A stretch of DNA of 64,000 nt from Rhipidocladum racemiflorum (GCA_036346355.1 CM070572.1:8067001-8131000), one strand, 5' to 3'; numbered from the stretch's first letter, positions 11,901 through 23,363 are shown. Made by a program: numbers and translations. The notes: a model not told the origin generated them from the sequence alone.

Positions 11901-14900
11901 GGAAACAATCAACGCAAGGAAGGATAAGTCCATTCAAACACTGCACCACATCAAAAACAGTCAAGAAAAGCATTTGATGGAGGAACAATCACCAAGCAAG
12001 AGGGAAATATAAAGCTGAACAAGGGAAGAAGTTATTTTGTGGTTACAACAAAAATGTTCCAGAAAATAAACATGTGTTCATTTGTACAAATATCAAGAAG
12101 TTACCAGTGAAGACAAGCGAGAGATATTGTGAAACATCAGCGCCGGCTGTACATGTCCACAACAGAAATAAGTAATAAAATTATTTTATCAGTTGAAGTT
12201 AAGCACATAAGAATTCGTAAAGCTTACAAGTTCCTTATCCTTGTCCTTGGTTGCTGCTGCCAGTATGTTCTGCCCACATATCATTACTACTGGTCCAGTA
12301 AGTTGGTCAAGCATTTCTTCTACCTTTTGGACAAACTCTCTGCGATTTGATTTTGGCACTGCTCTAGATAACCACTGGGAACTGTCTGGAAAGTAGATAA
12401 TGGCTGGCTGTAGATATGGCAGAACCTATTCAAAAAATCATAAGCAAGTAAATAGATAGGTAATATATTGAATGAGACTGACAATACAACAGCAATATCG
12501 GACGATGTAACACCATTATTAAAAGGAATATCTCTCATTTCCATAGACACACAAAAAACAGAAAAATCTCAAAACTTAAATAAGACATATGTGCCAAATA
12601 TATCTTTTGACAAATCACCTCGCAAAGTGCTTCAATTGCAATATGCCAATCTTCTGATTCAATATCATGGTCATGCACAATATCCTGAGCTAAAGTAGAA
12701 GGAAACCAGGTGACGTCAAAGTGGCTGGAATTTGCAAATCAAATTGAACACGTAACTGTTGATGAAACAGAACAGAGGCATACCATCAACCCAGTAAATA
12801 GATGGTTTTCCATTTTCGTCCTTGCTACTTTCATCTTTATCAGCAGCATTCGGCTTCTCCACAGGAGGGCCAAATATGACAGCTACTTGATCCCCATTGA
12901 TCTCATATACCTCTCCACGCTGTCCGTTTGATAAAGTCCTGTAATTATGAAATTGGAAACATTATTATTACTCATAATTCACGAGAATAATGTTTTTGGA
13001 CAGAATAGTATTAGTAAACGAAAACAAAAATTCCATTTGTGTAGGTTTTGGGATGCATGGTAGAAATGCCAACAGTGAAGAACGCCACTCATCAACAAAG
13101 ATGACCACAAAGATAGAAAGAGAACCAAGTTATCTAAGTAACTACAATACAGGCTTTTTGCCAATACATTTCACCTGACCGAATTTGCAAAAATTCCAAA
13201 ATACTCAAATTCAGAGCACAATGTTTCCTTGAGGTCTCAGAACTATCAAAACCATTTTATCCTTTTCACATGAGAAAGATACACCCACCCACCTGCCACT
13301 AATAAAAGTATAGGCATTTCTTGAGCCATCTTGAGTAGGTATTTTCCCCAAAATGATCCTGTGTATGATATATATGGTACATATCAGTGTATAATGTGAA
13401 GAAGCTCAATTTAGAAGGGAACCACAGTAAAAGTTAGGAGGTGTTGTAATTTCCAACATGTAGTGCAAATACTAGACAGCATGCAGAACCAGCAAAAGTG
13501 TATTTTCTAGTTTCACCAAAATGGTGGACAAAAAAAAAACCATTATGAAGGCAACAAGCACAACATACATATATGTAGTACTAGTTACATGCCCGTGCAT
13601 TGCTACGAAAAACAAAATTGATAACGAAAAATAAAGATTAAAAAATAAAAAAATTATTTCACAAGATCAAACATCTATCTTTAACGCTTCGTTTCTTGCG
13701 AAAGCTGGCTAATTAAAGCAACGCTTCGTTTTTTGCGTAGGGCAATTAAGCAGGGTAATTAAGGACGTAGGTAGAACTCACCACTGCCACCAACTGTTGC
13801 TTTATAATAGTAGAGATAATGGACTAATAGTGTACGCTCGCTTGCTTATACAAATCCACCCACACCCACAAGACCAAACCCAAACCGACCCACCATGTGT
13901 TTGTGTGCACCACACATGCGGGCACATAAAACATGAATAGGTGCACGTCTGTGTTCTCCCCACCCCACCCTGTAGCATGTGCTAGCGCAGACACACACAC
14001 ACACACACACACAACTATGCCCAGGCACACACATCATGTGATATATAACTTTATAGGTATATGGAAAGCTTGCACATGGAGGCACCTAAATGAGATTAAA
14101 CCACTTCTATAAATAAAGAACATCATCTTGCTACATTGTTAAAAATTTAGAATAACAGAACAAAGATAGATGGGTCATGATGCTGACCTATGAACCAGGC
14201 AAGGTAATTCAGATCATTATGAGTGCTTAATGCAGAGCATGGTAGATTATCATGACAAAAAATATATACATAGAGAGGAAGAGAATCAGGTAATCAACAT
14301 CTAACAATCACCTCTGATCTGCTTCAACAATCGACGAGTCTCCAACATACTTGACCCTATCTCCTGAAAAAAATATTAGAAAATAAGAAAAATCATCTTG
14401 AACTTTGTTATCCACAAATCAAAATATACTATAATTTAGCGAGAGGTGCTTCTATGTTTTCCCTCCTAATATAAGTTGCACAAATCTTGAAGCAAACGAA
14501 GGGGTAAGTAATCCTCATCTACTCTTCATTCATGCTTTAATATTTGTAAACTTTAAAAAGGAAGAGCATAGAAGCACCTCTCTAGTTTAGCATATATTTC
14601 TCATTTGACTTCAGAGTGTTTTCTTTTTAGAAGCATATTTAACTCCATAGTTGGTTCAGCTGTATGTAAAGTGGCACTAATAAAGAGGCTCACCCTCAAT
14701 TATGATATAAGTTAGTCATGGATTCAGTTCATCTGAGGGTTACGGCAGCTAATTTTTATGATAGAAATGAGGCCAAGCCTGAGCTCACATTAACAAAAAT
14801 CCGTAAGTGGCTTGCAGCTGGGTGTCTGGGACTGAAAAAAAAAATTAACAAACTTTTCACCTAAACTAACACGGTAGAACTTCAAAAATCATTGAAAAAT

Positions 14901-17284
14901 AAAGGCAAATGCTCCATTCAAGGTGCTGGGCATTAACACCAAGTGGTCAAATAAGAGAAGTATTTGTCTGTTGTTTAAAAGAGACTTAAGGGATTGGAAT
15001 ATATCCAAAGAGTTGGCATTGAATAGGAGTACATGGAAGTTAGCGATCCATGTACCGGAACCATAACCTAAGATCGAAGCTCTAGAGGTTTTATTGACTT
15101 TGATTGGGTTTCATTCCTAGCCTACCCCAACTTGTTTGGGACAAAAGGCTTGGTTGTTGCTGCTGCTGTTGTTGTTAAAAAAAAGAAGAAACAATTCCTC
15201 AACGCACGACTTATATCGCCTAACAAAAGTATTAATTCAATGCATACCAGACAGGATCTACATGGTGAAAGCCGAAAGGAAATAACTATTTATTTGAACA
15301 TAGCAGGCACTTGTCTAAGTAGACCAGATGTACTGGTCACAGATCATTAGACGGGGTAAGATAGTATATACATTCCCAAGTAATCAATTAATTTTTATAG
15401 TTCAGAAGAAAAATTTTAGTTTAATTTATTGCCAGCATAACACAAAATAAAAGATATCACACACATTTACAAGTGCTGAACAAATTTTCTATGGCCCCAG
15501 AGGGTAGTTTGGAAGGCAAAATTTTAATTTGATTTAGTGCCAGCATAGAGGGAAAAAGATCATGATGAAATGAAATATCACATTACCCCGTTGGAAAGGC
15601 TTTTTCTCTTCCTCTGATGACTCTGGAGTTTCAGAGGATTCGGACGCTGTACCTTGTTCTGCACCAACGATTCTCTAGAATCACAACTCACAAGCAAATG
15701 AAGAAGCATTATCAGGTAGAAACATATGTAAAAAGAAAATTAGCATTGAGGGCAGATACTACAAATAACGGCTTATCCTTGCTTCTTTTTTACTAATAAG
15801 GAAAGGAAGATTTATAAAAAACAGCAAATAAGGATGGCGTGATTGAAGTTCAAGCTAGGCCACCAAAATCATCAGAAGTTTTTTTTAACATTTTGAAGTA
15901 TAAAGTTTTGTTTCCATCAAACGGTATTTTAGTTATGTTTACAGTTTACACTCTTTACATTCCATGAGATTGTTTAATGTCAGATGTTCCCTTTTTGCAG
16001 ACATTACAGGGAACAAGATACAGAGTGATATAAGATTATTATCTTTGAACAAGAAATATAAAACCTTTTCAGAAACATAAATATCAACATTTTTGGCGAG
16101 AAGAAATATGAAAATTCATTTCCTGGTAGGGTTGGACATCCTAATAAGAATATATCACCTTGGCAAATTCCTCAATAGTACATGGGACCAATTTCTTGAG
16201 GTCGTCCACAGACTTCTTTAGGTCTTCCACGGATTTTAGAGCATCATCTTCATCACTTTCATCAGATTTAGCTTCATTGCTGTTTGTCCAATCTTCATCA
16301 CCTTCATCCTCCATTTCAGACTCGGAGCCTTCATCCTCCAACTCGGCATGCTCATCCTCTTCCTCGTTTTCTGAATCTTCCCCATAATCCTACAGGTTCG
16401 GTGAGACATTAGGTTTGCAGGCTGCAGCCACCCCTCTATACTTCGTATGTAAAGGTTCAGTATCTTACAAATGGAGCTAGAACGCTGCTGTCCAGGATCA
16501 GTAGCGGCACCCGCAACTCATGTGCGAGAGCTCTTACCAATCTCTCCCTGTAAAGCTCAGTTCCTGCATTAAACAAATCTCACAACCCAAGTATTTCCAA
16601 CAACACTAAGTATCTGCCTCTTTACTGTTTAATACCTGGCAAGCTCTGGAGCAGTATCCTCCCTCCAGAGGATTGCAGCCGGGAGCCATACTCTGATGTG
16701 ACGCCTTTGTGCCGCAAGTGGGATGCCGCACACTCGCTCAGCAGCTGCCTCGCATTCTCACTTGCAATCCAAAAGACATAAAACAGATTCTCTAGTCGTT
16801 AGCACACTAATGTTAGCGTCGTTCAAACAAAGCGTCGAACAGATGGTGTGGAGTGGACGTCGCACTTGACGTAGTAGGGGAAATTCTGCCACGTGAGGCT
16901 TCCCTTCTCCCACGGCACGACGCGGCGCAGGAACTCGTTGCGGAACCTCTCCCGCCTGGTGAGGAACGGCGACTCCCGCCTCTTGCAGTCGGTGACGAAC
17001 CTCTCGCCGCTCAGCCACTCCTGCTGATCCCTCTCCCCGAGGCGCGCGTGCTCCTGCTCGCTGCACTTTCCGCTGCTCCCTGCAGCCGCCTCCGCGCTGC
17101 CGACGCCGCCCTTCGAGCCGTAGAACCGGCACAGCCGCCGCCCCGCGCCCCACGACCGCGGAGCCCCAACTGCGCTGAACGCTCTCACGAAGCAACCGCC
17201 GCTCGCGGAGATTACTAAAGAGCTGGACTTGCACCAGAGCGGCGGGTGCCGGAGGAGGCAGCGCAGCCGCATCGCGTGGTACAT
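5919..17284 (-). CDS. AAA-ATPase of the ATAD1/Msp1-like plant family, 23 exons, probably mitochondrial
   Basis: Coding exons, 5' to 3': 17284-16866, 16760-16636, 16563-16469, 16389-16159, 15674-15587, 14363-14312, 13358-13293, 12938-12784, 12689-12619, 12425-12228, 11273-11166, 10955-10866, 10764-10689, 10000-9904, 9817-9748, 9654-9478, 8557-8435, 7074-6991, 6849-6665, 6583-6445, 6348-6289, 6191-6117, 6032-5919. Every intron is GT-AG and all exons join in frame to 965 residues. The start MYHAMRLRCLL opens an Arg-rich, acid-poor leader typical of mitochondrial targeting; an in-frame ATG exists further upstream (17464). An acidic stretch lies around residues 214-250. The AAA module begins near 672: Walker A GPPGTGKT 715-722, Walker B IIFVDE 770-775, sensor-1 AATNRP near 818-823, arginines near 832-837. 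The end KSPFGFGN is typical of the family. Known relatives (AAA proteins of the AT1G50140/AT3G19740 kind, named from memory) are presumed membrane-protein extractors or unfoldases; that role is inferred. Confidence 0.9.
8099..8196. repeat. 29-bp direct repeat pair inside an AAA gene intron
   Basis: The 29-base string beginning TTCCATGAAAGACTTGG occurs at 8099-8127 and again, unchanged, at 8168-8196, a spacing of 69 bases. It lies in the 1,360-base intron between the Walker A and Walker B exons. It looks like a recent local duplication with no coding effect. Confidence 0.8.
13581..13816 (-). mobile_element. Non-autonomous Helitron, copy A (intron 6 of the AAA-ATPase gene)
   Basis: Read on the minus strand, the 236-base element starts TCTCTACTATTATAAAG and ends GCATGTAACTAG. 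A short hairpin (ATGC-ACGG-GCAT) lies just before the CTAG end. It sits between A and T, the Helitron target. It differs from copy C (56557-56792) by only two bases seen by eye. It encodes nothing and depends on Rep-helicase from elsewhere. It lies in the intron between the exons at 14312-14363 and 13293-13358. Confidence 0.85.
13991..14012. repeat. (AC)n microsatellite
   Basis: An uninterrupted AC dinucleotide run of about 11 units within intron 6 of the AAA-ATPase gene. Confidence 0.9.
14441..14582. mobile_element. Short MITE in intron 5 of the AAA-ATPase gene
   Basis: A 142-base segment with about 25-base imperfect inverted ends, GAGAGGTGCTTCTATG at the left and its complement at the right. 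It has no coding capacity. The superfamily is not clear from the ends and the target duplication is uncertain. Confidence 0.6.
14915..15185 (+). mobile_element. 5'-truncated RTE-type LINE, 3' end (intron 5 of the AAA-ATPase gene)
   Basis: The frame DWNISKELALNRSTWKLAIH then VPEP-stop at about 14992-15066 is the C-terminal end of plant RTE-type LINE reverse transcriptases. It is followed by the familiar untranslated end CCCCAACTTGTTTGGGACAA and a TTG-rich tail with TGC interruptions. Only the last few hundred bases are present, the usual 5'-truncated insertion. It is antisense to the host gene. Confidence 0.7.
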
Positions 17285-18199
17285 CTCGGCTTGCTTCCGA
17301 AGCAAATGGGCAGGAATCGGCGGGTTAGGTCGCGGGGCTGGGCATGTGGCGAGGAGGAGGGGACGTGCGATGGGAAGATCGGACCCGGACCGGTGTGCGG
17401 CTGCCGGAGACGGCGGCGCAAGGCTGCGACGGAGGAGGGGAGAAAGGCGGAGACGCCACGGCACCCGGCTCGGCTAATCCGCCTCTCACGCCTTGCCGCT
17501 CCTGCTTGGGAAGATGGGAGCCTTTGGATATCACAGTGGTTGGGCCTTTGGGTCGGCCCGCATTTGAAGTGGGCTTGTGGATATCACAGATGAAGCTCGT
17601 CACTGCCGTTTTTTTTTAAAAAAAAATTGCTTTGTGTGTTGATGGCTGCTAATCCAATAATTCCTGCTCAGAAATGCTGGGGAAGGTAAATTAGGTAATG
17701 TACAAGATCGTAAACTTATCTATAAAAACTCTAAAGTCAAGTACGACCAGACTTTCTCGTGTTTCGTGAGCTCCACCAAACAACTTTTATGGTCATCTGT
17801 TTTTGAAACTTAAACTTGGCAGGCATGTTTCCAAAACCTGCAATGTGACATGGCCACAAGGTTCTCTCCACTCAGAAAAAGAGTGCTGCTTTTCCACCGT
17901 AATCAAGTCACAGATAGTCAAATAGACCGGGCAGCTAGCTTATTTGGTATTGTCGACGAGCTGCAACGGCGACCAACGGGGTTGCCTATTGTATATTTGT
18001 ATCAAACAACTTGAAAATGCCTCAGGGTATGGGAACGCACGGCATTGTCTTGAAAGCAGGAGAGGATAGCAGATACTTGAGTTCGTCGACCGGGTTGTTG
18101 ATCCAAAACTGGAAGCTTTACTTCGACTAGCAAAGGAAGATCAACGATGTATATATTCCTCTATGCATGGAGACAGTAGTACAGTACACCAACAGGTTA
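17285..18199. promoter_or_regulatory. 5' leader and promoter region of the AAA-ATPase gene
   Basis: The GC-rich stretch just above the start codon (about 17285-17480) probably contains the transcribed leader of the minus-strand gene. Overlapping open frames on both strands there reflect GC richness. No confident TATA box was located. An 11-base direct repeat GGATATCACAG occurs near 17527 and 17579. Beyond 17620 the sequence is ordinary AT-rich intergenic DNA. Confidence 0.4.
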
Positions 18200-18910
18200 C
18201 AAGTCCAACGTGCAAAAACATCAGCAAAAGAATCCAAAACGTGATGGCATATGTCGATTAGAAGCTTCACTTGATGCATCTCCACTCACGGCGGCTTCCC
18301 CGGCCGGACGACCCTGCCGACCACGGGCTGCGTTCACCAGAAAGGACTCCGAGACGGCGCTGGGCGGCTCCGGCACAGGTCCGCGGGAAGGAATCACCCT
18401 TGCGAGGCAAGGCGGACGGCCGCAGATCATCCCCGAGTAGAGAACAGTAGGGGTTTGCAGTGACGACGGGGAGCCCCGAGCACGGCGGACTCCACCCAGT
18501 TCGAGGACGACGAGTCGACCATGGTGTTGCTCCGTCAGGCGGGCCTCCTCGACATGGCAAAAGGTCTGCACTGAAAAGGAAATCCAGTCAAACAAACGGG
18601 CCCACCGGTTGCCATCACCGTGGGACCTTTGGACCTACTATGGGAACCTTTAAATGTTACACATCCTACTATAAAGGCCCAGTAAGAACAAGCAGTATTT
18701 TTTGGGCCCAGTCCATCCTCAGACACTGCTCGCTGTCCACTGGTCCACGACCAGTGCCATCGTCCTGCCTGATATTCTCGACACCGACGGCTCACGTGGT
18801 GACATCCACCGTCGACCTAGCCACCGCCGCCGTCGATATCAGACGTCGGCTACAAGACGCCAGGCAAAAAAAAAACAGAAACGTAGCTGCGAACACGGTA
18901 ACATAACACC
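18200..18910. other. GC-rich island with unresolved coding potential
   Basis: A 700-base GC-rich island between AT-rich flanks. Several open frames overlap on both strands (for example minus 18221-18595, plus 18460-18906), none matching a domain I recognise. The minus strand holds a peptide starting MVDSSSSNWVESAVLG that stops after about 30 residues, after which another frame stays open. This could be a captured or decayed gene fragment, or chance frames. Confidence 0.25.
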
Positions 18911-19659
18911 AATTCCAAATTATCACTTCTCTAGACGTATGGCGAATTTTCTTTTACAGATTTAGCCTATTTTTAAATATAATTATAAAAATAATTCTAC
19001 TCTCGATCACGGAAGCGTCCGAAGGTGACACTGCGCTTTGCAACGTGAAAGCCCTTATCGTGCTACCCTACCAGGTGGTTTGTTGCGTTTTTAGGGGTGC
19101 GGTAGGGGCTTATACACTAAGAATAAGATTATTTTTATAATTACGTTCGAAAGAAAAGTAAATTGTTTTAAAAACAATATACACGAAACTAAAAAAAGTG
19201 ACAACTTTTACCGATCCGACAAGATCTGTGTCGAAAAAACTAAACCGACGACAAGCCCACAAAGATGGCCTTGGAATGGATACCATGAGTGTTGTAGCAG
19301 TTACGAGGCATAGTTTAACCGACGGAGCTGGAAAGAACTAAAGAAGGGAGGGTGAGTTGTAGCCGTGAGTACTCTGGTCCGCTTTAGCCGTCGACTTTTT
19401 TCAGCATCCTTTGTATTTCTAGATTCAGCAGGCAAACAACTAATTGGAAAGCGGTGCACTCGTCGTCACAATGAGCTGAGATGAGGTTGATGGTTTTGAT
19501 TTTTGAGAATTAGAAGACAAGTCCTCGCCTAAACCGTCCGGTTGAGCTAGCTCCCGGCCATGTTGCCAACTAGTGAGAATGTGCGGCGCACGCCGCACCG
19601 TGTAAAATTTACTCTATTTTTTCTAAAAAAAACTGTAGGAAGACAAACATTTTTTTTCG
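18911..19659. other. Intergenic sequence without recognised features
   Basis: AT-rich DNA with phrases like those of old grass intergenic repeats. No gene, RNA or clear transposon end was seen. Confidence 0.4.
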
Positions 19660-20410
19660 GAGCGATTTTAACACTCTATATGTTCACCGGTGAATAATAC
19701 ATTTTTTCAAAAAATATTATAGATCGAGTTACAAAAAAAACTATAGAGATACAGTTGTATACATATATTTCTTATTCAGGAAAATATCAGAAATCGAGTT
19801 ACAAAAAAAATAGAGAGATTGAGTTGCACACATATTTCTTTTGACGAATTTAGTTAACACTTTATTATTACTCGTCAACCTTCTTTTGTCGAGTTTAACA
19901 CTATGCGTTAACCGGGTAATAATACATGTTCCGAAAATATTAGAGATGCCAACCTTATTTTGTCGAGTTTAACAATCCATGCGTTCACCGAGTAATAATA
20001 CACATTTCAAAAAATATTAGAAATCGAGTTTGAAAAAAAGTCTAGACATTAAAGATCGAGTTGGGAGAAAAAATCTAGAGATAGAGCCGTACACATATAT
20101 CTGTTGATGAAAATATTTTTTCCGGGAAAAACGAATAAAGAACCTAGACATATATTTCTTTTGACGAATTTGGTTAACACTTTATCATTACCCGGCTAAT
20201 CTCCTTCTATCGAGTTTAATACTCTATGTGTTAACAGGGTGATAATGCATGTTCCGAAAAATATTAGAGATGTCAACCTTCTTTTATCGAGTTTAACACT
20301 CTATGCGTTCACCAAGTAATAATACATGTTTCGAAAAATATTAGAGATCGAGTTGGGAAAACGTACACATATTTCTATTGACGAAAATATTTATTTCGGG
20401 GAAAACGGAG
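19660..20410. repeat. Degenerate repeat block built on a CGAGTTTAACACTC unit
   Basis: At least five diverged copies of a roughly 65-75-base motif occur: CGAGTTTAACACTCTATGCG, then TTCACCGAGTAATAATACATG, then a run ending AAAAATATTAGAGATCGAGTT. Copies start near 19670, 19890, 19957, 20211 and 20287, mixed with a second recurring motif, ACACATATTTCTTTTGACGAA. Spacing is irregular, suggesting repeated segmental duplication within an old transposon or satellite-like sequence. Confidence 0.6.
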
Positions 20411-21490
20411 AAAGGACCTGAACGTAAGGGGCAGGCACCCGTTTGTAATATTTTTGGACCTAATCGCTATTATGAAAAATTAGAAAAGGGCTTGTTCAAG
20501 ATTCGTATTTAGCGGGGGCTTTGCTGTAAAGTAACGAACCAGGGACCTAAACGTAATCTGAAAAAGTTTTTTTATACTCACAAAAAATCGCAAAGGATCT
20601 ATTTGTAATTTACATGGACCTATCCGTAATTTAAATAACATAGAGGGTTTTTTTGCAAAATGGCATGAGGGGTGAGGTGGATGGCTTGAGAGAGCTCCAA
20701 TTCTTTCCCACATAATAGATGGAATATTCCGAACTGATCACCATTTGGCTCTGTCCACGGTTTTTTTTTTGTTGGAACTAGCTCCTGCCGAATCTATTTT
20801 TTGTATTTAGCCCCCTAGCCAGCACTTGCAGTGAAGGCAGTGCGCTGCAGGCGGCCTGCAGCGGACGCTCTGCCCCGCTCGCCGATGTCATGCACCGTCC
20901 GGCCCCTCTCAGCTCACTCCCTCACGCCATCTGTTGAATAGCTCAGATTAAAAAAAATAAAACAGCAAAAAAATAAAAGAAAAAAAAGGGAAATGGCCTT
21001 GCAGTGGAGGGCTTCCACTGCAGCCCCTTGCCGTCCAATGCACCCACGTACAGAGCCTGCAACGCTCAGCGTGCGCTGCAGGCCGGCCTCCAGCGCATGC
21101 CGGCGACAGAGGGCCAAATCCGTAAAAATTTATGCACTACGGTTAATTTCAAAAAAAAAAAATTGGCAGCCAGAACAGCAAAAATTCGCCAATTCCAGCG
21201 TTGAGAACGTGTGCTCGCGTAAAGATTTAATAACAGTACAGCTTCTGTTGTAATGTGAACAAAATTAGTGGTGTCCGTGCCGGACATGAGTATGGACCGG
21301 CGCTATATCAGTACCAAGCGGCGCATGACATGGTGACGTCCTGATCCGGGCTCCTCTCTCTCTCATGCTGTCCTGTACATATAATTTATCTTTGTACAGT
21401 GAATTATATCTTTCCACGTCCTTGGTTTTTTATGCAAGGATTTTCTATGTAAAAATCATGTCTACTATCCAAATTCATCCCTATTTTCAC
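20411..21490. other. Transposon-like intergenic sequence with two GC-rich palindromes
   Basis: No gene is recognised. Phrases such as GGGACCTAAACGTAATCTG recur in grass intergenic repeats. Two strong palindromes stand out: CGCTGCAGG-CGG-CCTGCAGCG (20843-20863), and GCGCTGCAGGCC followed directly by GGCCTCCAGCGC (21072-21097, one mismatch). Short open frames around 20914-21287 lie across these and are not credible genes. Confidence 0.4.
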
Positions 21491-21496
21491 AGTAAG

Positions 21497-21509
21497 TGAT
21501 ATCAGAGCC
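21497..21509 (+). other. Primer-binding-site-like sequence of an LTR element
   Basis: TGATATCAGAGCC is one base from the tRNA-Met primer-binding sequence and follows a possible LTR end (...TTTTCACA) by five bases. It suggests the remains of a plus-strand LTR element whose body has been lost or overwritten. The LTR's other end was not located. Confidence 0.4.
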
Positions 21510-21589
21510 ACATTTCAAGTTTAATATAGGGTTTGGAGAGTTTTTGTTGAAAGTGCCGCACGGCAATAACTCGTCAACTCGCTGATTTC

Positions 21590-21987
21590 CCTATTTCTTC
21601 GTCTTGTCTTCAACTCGGTATCGTTCTGCACCAATTCCAAGCCGATCCACGTCTCAAGTCGGACTCACTAATTACCGAAGCCTTGCATCGACTCGACATT
21701 AACACCACACATCTATTGCTTCAAGGATGCCGATCAGATGAGGTGAATAGGTGGCTTTAAAAATTCTCTCTGCAAATAATTACTCGTTTAAGTACCCCTA
21801 AATCAAAACCTAAACAATAATTGATGCGGATGCTATAAACTAAAGTTTTGACAAATAAAGCATAAATCAACTAGGTTCACTAAGTGCACTAACTAATTAA
21901 GTCTCTACTCAAGCATTGCAATTCTAATGATAATCGAGCAATTTAATTCTAAGAAAGTAAATTACAACAATGTAAATAAAGAATTAC
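21590..21987 (-). mobile_element. SIRE-like copia LTR remnant, left part
   Basis: The stretch GATGAGGTGAATAGGTGGC with the following TTTAAAAATTC parallels the GGGGTGAATAGGCGGATTTAAAAAT of the younger solo LTR at 21988-23363. This is therefore an older relative in the same orientation. The younger LTR is inserted into it and its sequence resumes at 23369. The left boundary is approximate. Confidence 0.45.
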
Positions 21988-23363
21988 TGAAAGGACCAAC
22001 GATGTCGCCTAGAGGGGGGGTGAATAGGCGGATTTAAAAATACGCAGCGGAATTAAACTGGCCGAGCAGGTCAACCCGGAGTCTCCGGGTTTTGGTCCGG
22101 ATACTCCGGCTTGTCCGGAGTGTCCGGTATTGAATACCGGAGTCTCCGAGTTGAGTGGCTCGGGAGCGCAACACAAGTTTCTCAAACTTGCACAAGATAC
22201 TACTAAAAGTAAATAACAATAGCAACCTAGAGCAAGTGCTAGTATGGATTTGAATTAAAGCTAGACAAAGAGCTAGATCTAGTGTTTACGAAGACAAATC
22301 CACACAAGCAACACAAGCAAATAAAGAGAGAGCGAGAGAAACGAATTTTCACCGAAGTTCGGATTCTTGAAGGGAATCCTACGTCTCCGTTGAGGTGGCT
22401 CGGTCACACTTGAGCCGGGGTCTCTTTCAACCCGCTTTCCTCCCGGTGTTGCACAAATGCACTCGCCGGCTTCACTTTTTGTCTCTTCCCTTTCGGAGGC
22501 GAGACTCGCCTTCACAAACGACCGGGGCTCACCACACGCGTCGGTAGCTCCCGGTGACTCCTAGCCGTCTAGGAGACCTTCAACCTCCAAGAGTAATAAC
22601 ACCACGAAGAATCGCTTGGAGGATGAACTAGTGCTCAACAAGATGAAATGAATGCACTTAGCACTTTGCTTCTTCCTCTCCTCACCAAAATGAATCAACA
22701 ACCAAATTAATTGGTGGGAGGAAGTGGGGGCTCTATTGAATGCTTAGAGATGGTTAGGAATGGCTTGAATGCTGCTATGAATGAGCTCAATAGAGATCTT
22801 TGCCGTTGGAGTGGAGTGGAGGCTTTAAATACCCTTTTTGAAAACTAGCCGTTGCTCCACGAATTGTACAGGCCGGAGTGTCCGGACAAACAACCCGGAG
22901 ACTCCGGACCAAATGTCCGGATACTCCGGACAAGCTGGAACCAATAGTAACCGAGGGGTCCAACCCGGAGACTCCGAACAAAATGTCCGGATACTCCGGA
23001 CTGGTCATCCGGAGACTCCGGGTTACCCAGCTCGGTTGCAATTAAATCTTTTTGCAAAAGCAATGCATGAGTGCTAATTTTAGATGAAATACTTGATGTT
23101 GAGCACATGCACATCCTAATAGGCGATTTATCATCGTATCCTCTTAATAGAACGGCTATCCTTAAGACTCAAATAAAAAGAAAATTACACTTCATCGTCT
23201 TGATGCCGTTTTATCGAAATTTGACGCGCTTAGGACCGTCCAACCTCATTCCAAGCTTGATGTGATCTCGATAACTGCATTACTCTGAGTTGAAGCATTA
23301 GATCACTTTAATTGTGTCATCATTAATCACCAAAATAAAATGAGGGGCCTAGATGCACTTTCA
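21988..23363 (-). mobile_element. Solo LTR of a SIRE/Maximus-type copia element, TSD attac
   Basis: On the minus strand the LTR starts TGAAAGTGCATCTAGGCCCC and ends GGTCCTTTCA, with inverted ends TGAAAG/CTTTCA. The five bases on each side are identical: attac at 21983-21987 and at 23364-23368, so a single 1,376-base LTR remains after recombination between two LTRs. Two clusters of CCGGA-centred palindromes lie inside (22075-22150 and 22868-23030). The phrase CGCCTAGAGGGGGGGTGAATAGG is typical of this LTR family in grasses. Insertion into the related LTR around it is a nested event. Confidence 0.85.

Noticed and set aside
17527..17590. 11-bp direct repeat GGATATCACAG as a possible insertion target duplication
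   Set aside because: The intervening roughly 40 bases have no transposon ends, so it is more likely chance or a small local duplication.
16758..17603. Several long frames on both strands around the first AAA-ATPase exon
   Set aside because: Only the minus-strand frame starting at 17284 continues correctly through the splice sites into known AAA-family sequence; the rest are composition shadows.
22787..23114. Frames encoding Val-Ser-Gly / Pro-Asp-Thr-rich repeats
   Set aside because: They are translations of the CCGGA palindrome array in the solo LTR, not a protein.
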